From: Bosea sp. 124
GTDB lineage: Bacteria > Pseudomonadota > Alphaproteobacteria > Rhizobiales > Beijerinckiaceae
Assembly (NCBI RefSeq): GCF_003046175.1
Contig: NZ_PZZM01000001.1
Coordinates: 434,001-498,000, forward strand
Length of the DNA: 64,000 nt
Direction of reading: 5' to 3'
In this document: piece by piece, positions 24,074 to 30,415 of the stretch
Layout: every line of letters starts with the position of its first letter
Position numbering within the stretch: position 1 is the stretch's first letter
Made by a program: the position numbers and the translations under genes
The notes under the pieces: model-generated
What the model saw: the letters and a program-made list of their open reading frames with translations, nothing else
Database searches by the model: none
What the model was told of the DNA's origin: nothing

Positions 24074-25045
24074 ATGAAGAAACTTGCACTCGGCCTCGCG
24101 GCCGCGGTGTCGCTGGCTTTCGCCGGAAGCGCGACCGCACAGACCTACCCGACGAAGCCCGTCACGATGATCGTTCCGTTCGCCGCCGGCGGACCGACCG
24201 ACATCATCGCGCGCATCGTCGGCGACCACATGTCCAAGACGCTCGGCCAACAGGTCGTGATCGAAAACGTCGCCGGCGCCGGCGGCACCACCGGCATCAC
24301 CCGGGCCCTGACGGCGGCGCCCGACGGCTACACCATCGCGATGGGCCATCTCGGCACCTTCTCGGCGGCGCCCGCCACCTATCCCAACCTGAAATACGAT
24401 CCGCTGAACGGCATGCAGCCGATTGGCCTGGCCGGCGGAACGCCGATCCTGATCGTCGCCCGCAAGAATCTCGAGGCGGCCGATCTCAAGGCCTTCGTCG
24501 CGGCCGTGAAGGCCAATCCGGACAAGTTCAACGAGGCCCATGCCGGCCTCGGCTCGGTCTCCTGGACGACCTGCACACTCCTGAAGGGGCAGCTCGGCGT
24601 GCCGAAGCTCAACGCCGTCGCCTATCGCGGCACGGGCCCGGCGCTCAACGATCTCGTCTCCGGCCAGATCGATTTCATGTGCGACCAGATCGTCAGCGTC
24701 GCCGAGCAGGTGAAGGCCGGCACGATCAAGGCCTACGCCATCGCCTCGGCGCAGCGCTCGCCGGCCCTGCCGGACGTGCCTACGACGACCGAAGCCGGCC
24801 TTCCGGAATACCAGATCGAGGCCTGGAACGGCATCGCCGCGCCGAAGGGCACGCCGAAGGAGGTCGTCGACCGGCTGGTCGACGCGCTCAACAAGGCGCT
24901 CAACGACGAGACCACCAAGAAGCGCCTGCTCGAGCTGGGCACCGTGATTCCGACCGCCGCCGAGCGCCAGCCGGACGGCTTCGCGGCCCTGATCAAGCGG
25001 GATGCGGCCAAGCTGGACCCGGCCCTGAAGGCCGCTCCCAAGTAA
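24074..25045 (+). CDS. tctC: Tripartite tricarboxylate transporter substrate-binding protein TctC (Bug family)
   Basis: 323 residues from the ATG at 24074, with a GGAAGGA ribosome site. A signal peptide (MKKLALGLAAAVSLAFAGSA, then TAQ) leads the Bug fold: YPTKPVTMIVPFAAGGPTDI, GQQVVIENVAGAGGTTG and LPDVPTTTEAGLPEY. Bug proteins bind carboxylates (citrate, tricarballylate, nicotinate, phthalates and others) in a two-lobed cleft. The bound ligand cannot be read here. It ends the operon and a strong terminator follows. Confidence 0.92.
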   Translation: MKKLALGLAAAVSLAFAGSATAQTYPTKPVTMIVPFAAGGPTDIIARIVGDHMSKTLGQQVVIENVAGAGGTTGITRALTAAPDGYTIAMGHLGTFSAAPATYPNLKYDPLNGMQPIGLAGGTPILIVARKNLEAADLKAFVAAVKANPDKFNEAHAGLGSVSWTTCTLLKGQLGVPKLNAVAYRGTGPALNDLVSGQIDFMCDQIVSVAEQVKAGTIKAYAIASAQRSPALPDVPTTTEAGLPEYQIEAWNGIAAPKGTPKEVVDRLVDALNKALNDETTKKRLLELGTVIPTAAERQPDGFAALIKRDAAKLDPALKAAPK

Positions 25046-25070
25046 GCCGGCAGCGCCAAGGACATCCTGA

Positions 25071-25095
25071 CGGCGGGCCCTGGCCCGCCGTTTTT
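25071..25095 (+). terminator. Intrinsic terminator after tctC
   Basis: A perfect 9-bp stem (CGGCGGGCC / GGCCCGCCG) with a two-base loop is followed by five T, 25 bp after the tctC stop. Confidence 0.88.
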
Positions 25096-25266
25096 CGTTT
25101 CGGGCCATGCTTTGTCGGCACAGCCCGCTGACGCGGCAACATCTTGATATGTCAGCGCTTCGCGCTGCCGCCTGACGCCCGCTAACAAGTCGTGACCGAT
25201 TTTTGCGGAACCGTCGCGGCCTATGGCTGTTGTCCCCCCGAACTTTCTCTCGGAAGGAGAACAACC

Positions 25267-25704
25267 ATGATCAAGAAGCTTGCTCTTGTTGCCGCCATCG
25301 TCGCCATCCCGGCCACGGCCTTCGCCCAGGCCCAGGTCCAGACGCAGCCCTCGGGCGGCGCCACGGGCGGTGCCGTCAGCGGCGCGACCTCGGGTGCCAT
25401 CGGCGGCGCGATCGTCGGTGGTCCCGTCGGCGCGGCTGTCGGCGGTGTCGGCGGCGCGGTCGTCGGCGCGATCATCGGCGACGCTGCCTCGCCGCGATTC
25501 CGCACCTATGTCGTCGAGCAGAGCGTGCCGTCCTACCGTTACGCTGATCCGGTCGCGGTCGGCACCGTGCTGCCCGAGCAGGGCGTGACCTATCGCGAGG
25601 TTCCCGCCGAATACGGCGCGCAGGGCTATCGCTATACGGTCGTCAACGATCGCCCGGTGCTGGTCGAGCCGCGCACCCGCCGCGTCGTCCAGATCATCGA
25701 GTGA
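25267..25704 (+). CDS. DUF1236 exported protein with glycine-zipper segment
   Basis: 145 residues from the ATG at 25267, with GGAAGGAGA upstream. A signal peptide (to AFAQ) is followed by a Gly/Ala zipper (GGAVSGATSGAIGGAIVGGP and on to GAIIG). The C-terminal DUF1236 region comes next (RFRTYVVEQSVPSYRYADPV; LPEQGVTYREVPAEYG; VVNDRPVLVEPRTRRVVQII). DUF1236 is common in Rhizobiales envelope proteins and has no established function. The zipper could insert in a membrane. The gene is monocistronic, with its own terminator and a close paralog directly downstream. Confidence 0.85.
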   Translation: MIKKLALVAAIVAIPATAFAQAQVQTQPSGGATGGAVSGATSGAIGGAIVGGPVGAAVGGVGGAVVGAIIGDAASPRFRTYVVEQSVPSYRYADPVAVGTVLPEQGVTYREVPAEYGAQGYRYTVVNDRPVLVEPRTRRVVQIIE

Positions 25705-25739
25705 TCGACAGAATCGGCGTCCCCGAACGCAGATTCACG

Positions 25740-25769
25740 GCCCGCCCCGGAAACGGGGCGGGCTTTTTT
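25740..25769 (+). terminator. Intrinsic terminator after first DUF1236 gene
   Basis: A 10-bp stem, GCCCGCCCCG / CGGGGCGGGC, with loop GAAA and six T follows the gene by 35 bp. Confidence 0.9.
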
Positions 25770-25871
25770 CATGTTTGCGTTCGATTGAGGCTCCCCCCTT
25801 GCAGTTTTGCCGGAACCTCAGCGCCGCGGCCTGGTTGGTTTGACAACCCCACGCTTTCAGGGAGAGCAACC

Positions 25872-26270
25872 ATGATGAAGACACTCGCCTTCGCCGCCGC
25901 GCTGACCGTGCTTCCCGCCACCGTTTTCGCGCAGGGCAGCGGCCCTGTCGTTCGTGATCCGACCGGCGGTTCGACGCGCGATCCGGCGCTCGGTGTGGTG
26001 GCCCCCGGGCCGGCGCTGACGCGTGACCCTGCCGGCGGCACGATGGTCGACGATACGCCGCGCTTCCGGACCTATGTGATCGAACAGGGCCTGCCGTCCT
26101 ACACCTATGCCCGCCCTGTCGCAGTCGGCACGATGCTTCCGGATGAGGGCATCGTCTATCGCGAGGTGCCGCCCGAGTATAACGTGCCGGGCTATCGCTA
26201 CACCGTCGTGAATGAGCGTGCTGTCGTGGTCGAACCGCGCACCCGCCGCATCGTGCAGATCATCAACTGA
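25872..26270 (+). CDS. DUF1236 exported protein, paralog without glycine zipper
   Basis: 132 residues with a GGAGAG ribosome site. A signal peptide (MMKTLAFAAALTVLPATVFA, then Q) is followed by a short Asp/Gly/Pro linker with two TRDPA repeats. The DUF1236 region (RFRTYVIEQGLPSYTYARPV; DEGIVYREVPPEY; VVVEPRTRRIVQIIN) is about 70 percent identical by eye to that of the upstream gene. The two genes look like a tandem duplication that diverged in the linker, keeping separate promoters and terminators. Periplasmic or cell-surface location is inferred from the signal peptide. Confidence 0.85.
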   Translation: MMKTLAFAAALTVLPATVFAQGSGPVVRDPTGGSTRDPALGVVAPGPALTRDPAGGTMVDDTPRFRTYVIEQGLPSYTYARPVAVGTMLPDEGIVYREVPPEYNVPGYRYTVVNERAVVVEPRTRRIVQIIN

Positions 26271-26329
26271 TCCTGCATGATCCGCCGCAGGGCCGCGTCA
26301 TCGAGACCTGGCCGTGCGGTCGGATCGAA

Positions 26330-26356
26330 GCCCGCTCCTGCAGGGGGCGGGCTTTT
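26330..26356 (+). terminator. Intrinsic terminator after second DUF1236 gene
   Basis: A GC hairpin (GCCCGCTCC / GGGGGCGGGC, slightly imperfect) is followed by TTTT about 60 bp after the stop. It may also serve the convergent upp gene. Confidence 0.7.
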
Positions 26357-26432
26357 CCTTTGAAGGCATCTCCTTTGAAGACATCAGCCTTCGCCGAAAA
26401 CCGCACAACACTGTTGCGCCGGCGGTCCGGCC

Positions 26433-27074
26433 TCAACGCGTGCCGAACATGCGGTCGCCGGCATCGCCCAGGCCCGGCACGATATAGCCGTGGTCGTTGA
26501 GCCTCTCGTCGATCGCCGCCGTCCAGATGCGGACATCGGGATGGGCGCCGCGAAGGCGCTGGATGCCTTCCGGCGCCGCCAGCAGGCAGACGAAGCGCAG
26601 ATCCTTCGCGCCGCGCTCCTTCAGCCGGTCGATCGCGGCGACGGCGGAATTGGCGGTCGCCAGCATCGGGTCCATCACCACGATCATGCGATCGGCGACG
26701 TCGGAGGGCGCCTTGAAGTAGTACTCGACCGCCTGCAGCGTGTCGGGATCGCGATAGAGGCCGATATGGGCGACACGGGCCGCGGGCACGAGTTCGAGCA
26801 TGCCGTCGAGGAAGCCGACGCCGGCGCGCAGGATCGGCGCGAACACCATCTTCTTGCCGGCGATGATCGGCTGCATCGACTTCGTCAGCGGCGTCTCGAT
26901 CTCGACCAGCTCGATCGGCAGGTCGCGCGTCACCTCGTAGCAGAGCAGCATGCCGATCTCGTTGAGGAGCTGGCGGAAGCTCTTGGTCGAGCGGTCCTTC
27001 TCGCGCATCAGCGTGAGCTTGTGCTGGACCAGCGGGTGATCGACGACGGTGACCCCGTCCTGGCTCTTCGTCAT
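26433..27074 (-). CDS. upp: Uracil phosphoribosyltransferase
   Basis: 213 residues, full length. The enzyme joins uracil and PRPP to give UMP. The family pattern is intact: [20 protein letters not shown], the catalytic loop with [13 protein letters not shown], the PRPP site [20 protein letters not shown] and the uracil-binding tail [20 protein letters not shown]. It is the last gene of a three-gene minus-strand run with URC1 and URC4, starting 25 bp after URC4. In that setting it most likely makes UMP as the entry step of uracil catabolism (the URC6/UPRT role) besides salvage. Confidence 0.95.
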   Translation of the reverse strand: MTKSQDGVTVVDHPLVQHKLTLMREKDRSTKSFRQLLNEIGMLLCYEVTRDLPIELVEIETPLTKSMQPIIAGKKMVFAPILRAGVGFLDGMLELVPAARVAHIGLYRDPDTLQAVEYYFKAPSDVADRMIVVMDPMLATANSAVAAIDRLKERGAKDLRFVCLLAAPEGIQRLRGAHPDVRIWTAAIDERLNDHGYIVPGLGDAGDRMFGTR

Positions 27075-27099
27075 CTCGTTTGTCTCTCCCGGGTCGAAG

Positions 27100-28329
27100 C
27101 TAGAATACCGTGCCGTCGCTGATGATGGTCAGGGGCGGGCCGCCTCCCTCGCGCTTCTCGGCCGCGATACGCCGGCCCGCCGCCCAGGTGCCGCCCTCCA
27201 GCACCTTGGCGAGCGGCAGGTCCTCGCGGCTGCGCCCGAGCCGCTGACGGATCAGGCTGCCGATCTCGTCGAGCAGCGCCACCGTCAACGCCCGCCATTC
27301 GACGACGAGCACCGAGCCGACCTCATGGGCGCCGGCGGCATCCGCCTCGTTCTTCAGGGCGATGACGCCCGTGTCGAGGAACAGCCCGCCATTGCGATAC
27401 TCCGGCAGGCCCGTGAGTTCGTCGATGTCGATGACCGCGATGCCGGCCCATTGCAGCGGCTCGATCAGCGAATAGGTCAGCCATTGCGACAGCTTGTGGA
27501 AGGGCACGAGGCCGGCTGTGGTCGCACCCGGCGCGATCAGGGGGTGGCGCCAGGTGTCGCCGAGCGCGACGCCGGCCAGCGTCAGCCGCGACGGCCAGAT
27601 GCCGCCGAAACAGACGAGAACCTCTCCGAGAAGATGGCTGGCACGCAGCGTCCCGGTCTCGGCGGCGGCGAAGAAGCGGTCGAACAGGTCGCCCGGCCGC
27701 GTCATGCCGTGACGTTCCAGCTCCTCGCCCAGCCGGTTGAGCAGGGCGGCGCGGCCGTCGACGGCCAGGAGCGGATTGGCCGGGCCGGCCTGGAAGCCTG
27801 CGGCCAGCGTCGCCGGATCGAGCCGCTTCAGCGCGGCGGTGTCGACCCGCAGCGGCTGCGCCGGGTCGCTGGAGAACAGCCCGGCGGCGAACATGTCGAG
27901 CGAGGCCAGCGCCAGCCCCTCGGAGCGGCCGACCTGCCGGCCGCTGACCGCGTCGCGATAGGACCAGTCCGGCCCGGCGCCGGCATCGAGCAGAACACTG
28001 ACGATCGCGAGATCATAGGCGGCACGCCCGCGCTCTTCTGCGTCGCCGAAATGCGCGGCGAGGTCGAGCACGCTCCAGCGGTCGATGCCGGCGACGACGA
28101 AATGGCGCCAGCGCGCGTGGAAGGGAATGTCGAGCGTCGGATAGTTCGCCCGGATGGTCTGGAGCACGTAGTCGGCACAGGCCTCCAGCCGTTCGGGATG
28201 GACGGTGAAATGCAGCAGCCGGCCCACGAGGCCGAGCTCCAGCATCTCCTGCGCACGGGCGCGGACGGCGGCGGGCTTCAGAAGAAGGCGCAGAGCCTCC
28301 GGATCGCGCTCGGGCATCAGAGACCGCAC
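27100..28329 (-). CDS. URC4/Urg3 family protein (DUF1688), uracil catabolism
   Basis: 409 residues from a GTG at 28329 with an AAGGGA site about eight bases upstream; an ATG at 28317 is the alternative. The family pattern includes [72 protein letters not shown] and [23 protein letters not shown]1688 proteins are the bacterial and fungal Urc4, needed for the URC route of uracil degradation known from Lachancea yeast. The biochemical step is still undefined. It lies between URC1 and upp, so the three form a compact pathway unit. A palindromic repeat separates it from URC1. Confidence 0.88.
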   Translation of the reverse strand: MRSLMPERDPEALRLLLKPAAVRARAQEMLELGLVGRLLHFTVHPERLEACADYVLQTIRANYPTLDIPFHARWRHFVVAGIDRWSVLDLAAHFGDAEERGRAAYDLAIVSVLLDAGAGPDWSYRDAVSGRQVGRSEGLALASLDMFAAGLFSSDPAQPLRVDTAALKRLDPATLAAGFQAGPANPLLAVDGRAALLNRLGEELERHGMTRPGDLFDRFFAAAETGTLRASHLLGEVLVCFGGIWPSRLTLAGVALGDTWRHPLIAPGATTAGLVPFHKLSQWLTYSLIEPLQWAGIAVIDIDELTGLPEYRNGGLFLDTGVIALKNEADAAGAHEVGSVLVVEWRALTVALLDEIGSLIRQRLGRSREDLPLAKVLEGGTWAAGRRIAAEKREGGGPPLTIISDGTVF

Positions 28330-28337
28330 CAGATATT

Positions 28338-28467
28338 CCCTTCCCGCCACTTGTGGTGGGAAAGGGTTAGGGATGGGGGGCCAGAAAGCCGGAGCTCCGT
28401 CCTGAAGCGGCTTGCCGAGCGGCACTGCCCCCCGCCCCAGCCCTCCCCACCGCAGGCGCGGGGAGGG
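28338..28467. repeat. Palindromic element copy 1 (intergenic, inverted)
   Basis: A GC-rich hairpin with CCCTTCCCGCC against GGTGGGAAAGGG lies at 28338-28365, and a second (CCCTCCCC / GGGGAGGG) at 28441-28467. The inner flanks GGGATGGGGGGC and GCCCCCCGCCCC are partly complementary. Read on the minus strand it has the same layout as the copies in glyS, including CCGCCCCCCATCCCT-like sequence. It fills most of the gap between URC4 and URC1. Confidence 0.75.
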
Positions 28468-28525
28468 AGAAGCGCGCGGCCAGTCGAAGCCTTGTTGACG
28501 CTGGAGAAAAGCATGAGGGCGCCGC

Positions 28526-29788
28526 TCAAAACTTGTCGAGGTCGCGGCCGACGGTCGCCTTCAGGGCATTGTCGCCCGGCGCGCCATCCGGCGAATAATA
28601 GCCCGCCGCCTTCTTGGCCTCGATCTCGACGGAGGCGTCGGGCGGGATCAACTCGGGCGGGATCGCGACACGCTCGCCGATCTCGATGCCGCTCTCGACC
28701 ATGGCGTCATATTTCATGTTCGACATCGACATCAGCCGGTCGATCCGGGTGACGCCGAGCCAGTGCAGCACATCCGGCATCAGTTGCTGGAAGCGGGCGT
28801 CCTGCACGCCGGCGACGCATTCGGTGCGCTCGAAATAGGTCGCGGCACTGTCGCCGCCCTCCTGGCGCTTGCGGGCATTGTAGACGAGGAATTTCGTGAC
28901 CTCACCCAGCGCCCGGCCCTCCTTGCGGTTATAGACGATCAGGCCGACGCCACCGCCCTGCGCCTCCTTAACCGCCTCCTCGATGCCGTGGACGAGATAG
29001 GGCCGGCAAGTGCAGATGTCGGAGCCGAAAACGTCCGAGCCGTTGCATTCGTCATGGACGCGGCAGGCGACGCGCTTCTTCGGATCGGTGATGGCCGAGA
29101 CCTCGCCGACGACATAGGCCGTGATCGAGCCGATCGGCGGCAGGAAGACGTGCAGGTCCGGCCGCGTCACCAGTTCGGGGTACATGCCGCCGGTCTGCTC
29201 GAAGAGCGTGCGACGCAATTCGTTCTCGCTGGTGCCGAAGCGCTCGGCGATGCCGGGCAGGTGCCAGACCGGGTCGATCGCAATCTTGGTGACGCTGACA
29301 TCGCCGGAGGCGTGCAGGATGTGGCCGTCGGCCGCGAGCCGGTGCGCCGCCATGGCGGCAAGGATCTCGGGCAGGTTGAGCCGCGCCCTGGTGATGGCGA
29401 TGGTCGGGCGGATGTCGATGCCCTCGCCGATCCACTGGCCGAAATCCTGCGCGACGCGATGGCCGAACGGGTCCATCGAGACGATCTTGCCGGGCTGGAA
29501 CCATTGCGGCTGCTCGGGGATGTCGACTGTCGGATGGGTGTTGTGCAGGTCCGGGCGCTGGGAGGGGTTCATGGCGCGGGCCGAAATCGCGAGCGCGCGA
29601 TAGATCGAATAGGAACCACCATGGGCGCCGATGACGTTGCGGTCTGCCGGGGTGGTGGTCGAGGCGATGACCGGCCCGCGCTCGGCGATCGTCCCGGCGC
29701 CCCAGCGGATCGGGAAGCGCGTCGCGGCGCTGCCGGGCTCGGGATGCGAGGTCAGCCGGATATGGGTCGTGCGGTTCGGCGCGTTCAT
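28526..29788 (-). CDS. URC1 (GTP cyclohydrolase II-like), uracil catabolism
   Basis: 420 residues from the ATG at 29788, with AGGGCG ten bases upstream; a TTG at 29806 has no clear site. The first half is family-specific (HPTVDIPEQPQWFQPGKIVS). The second half resembles GTP cyclohydrolase II: RVHDECNGSDVFGSDICTCR holds the three zinc cysteines in the usual spacing, and GGVGLIVYNRKEGRALGEV the catalytic region. Urc1 is thought to open the uracil ring of a uridine nucleotide in the URC pathway rather than act on GTP. It leads the run URC1-URC4-upp. The urea-handling genes are not in the window. Confidence 0.88.
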   Translation of the reverse strand: MNAPNRTTHIRLTSHPEPGSAATRFPIRWGAGTIAERGPVIASTTTPADRNVIGAHGGSYSIYRALAISARAMNPSQRPDLHNTHPTVDIPEQPQWFQPGKIVSMDPFGHRVAQDFGQWIGEGIDIRPTIAITRARLNLPEILAAMAAHRLAADGHILHASGDVSVTKIAIDPVWHLPGIAERFGTSENELRRTLFEQTGGMYPELVTRPDLHVFLPPIGSITAYVVGEVSAITDPKKRVACRVHDECNGSDVFGSDICTCRPYLVHGIEEAVKEAQGGGVGLIVYNRKEGRALGEVTKFLVYNARKRQEGGDSAATYFERTECVAGVQDARFQQLMPDVLHWLGVTRIDRLMSMSNMKYDAMVESGIEIGERVAIPPELIPPDASVEIEAKKAAGYYSPDGAPGDNALKATVGRDLDKF

Positions 29789-29813
29789 CGCGATGTCGCC
29801 CTGCAATAGGAAA

Positions 29814-29843
29814 GGGCCCCGCGACGCGAAACGTCCGGGGCCC
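29814..29843 (-). promoter_or_regulatory. Leader hairpin just upstream of URC1
   Basis: A strong stem (GGGCCCCG pairing with CGGGGCCC, plus inner CGACG/CGTC) ends 26 bp before the ATG. On the minus strand it is followed by TTTCCTATT. It could be an attenuator for the uracil operon or a terminator protecting it from upstream transcription. Confidence 0.4.
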
Positions 29844-29916
29844 TTGGACCTATCGAAGTGTGCATGAGCGCAAGCGCAGCGTCAATTGGGGGCGCTTCGG
29901 CGCCCCCCGTCGAACC

Positions 29917-30078
29917 TCAGAACACCGCGAGATAGCGCAGCAGCGAGATGATGCCGATGACGATGACGATGATCTGGACGACGTTCTTGATCTGCGCATC
30001 GAGCGGCAGCATGCGCACGAGATAAAGCACAAGGCCGATGACGAGAACGGTGATCAGCAGCGAAATGAGAATGCCCAT
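29917..30078 (-). CDS. Small membrane protein, Thivi_2564-like
   Basis: 53 residues from the ATG at 30078. It is almost entirely two hydrophobic helices (ISLLITVLVIGLVLYLVRML and NVVQIIVIVIGIISLLRYLA) joined by PLDAQIK. This helix-loop-helix with PLDxxIK matches the small Thivi_2564-type inner-membrane proteins found across proteobacteria, whose role is unknown. The longer upstream frame is Arg/Pro-rich and unlikely to be translated. It sits between URC1 and the repeat before glyS. Confidence 0.75.
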   Translation of the reverse strand: MGILISLLITVLVIGLVLYLVRMLPLDAQIKNVVQIIVIVIGIISLLRYLAVF

Positions 30079-30226
30079 TGAAATGAACCTTTGAAATCGG
30101 CCGTCAGCCGGCCCCCCGGAGCCGATGCCGCGACGCATTCGCAGCACCCCAATCCGCTGACAGAACGTCGCAGGGCGGGAATAGGTTCCGTTACGCGGCA
30201 AAAAGCGGCGCGCTGGAGGGGCGAAA

Positions 30227-30395
30227 CGCGGGGAACCCCTCTCCTGTAAGGAGAGGGGCAGGGGTGAGGTGTCGGCCCCTGGACCGGTGAGGTGGTGAGC
30301 TTACAGCGAGGCAGCAGGCCAGTCGGGCCACTGCCAAAGTGTCAAACGGCCGACCCCTCACCCTGCCCTCTCCCTATGGGAGAGGGTTCCCCGCG
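30227..30395. repeat. Palindromic element copy 2 (intergenic, most complete)
   Basis: 169 bp that could fold into a large cruciform. The outer arms CGCGGGGAA / TTCCCCGCG are perfect. Tip hairpins are CCCCTCTCC / GGAGAGGGG and CCCTCTCCC / GGGAGAGGG. An inner stem pairs CAGGGGTGAGGTGTCGGCC with GGCCGACCCCTCACCCTG almost perfectly. It makes up most of the 337-bp gap between the small membrane protein and the glyS stop codon, where I see no gene. Confidence 0.8.
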
Positions 30396-30415
30396 CGCTT
30401 CCCCAGACGCGGGAA

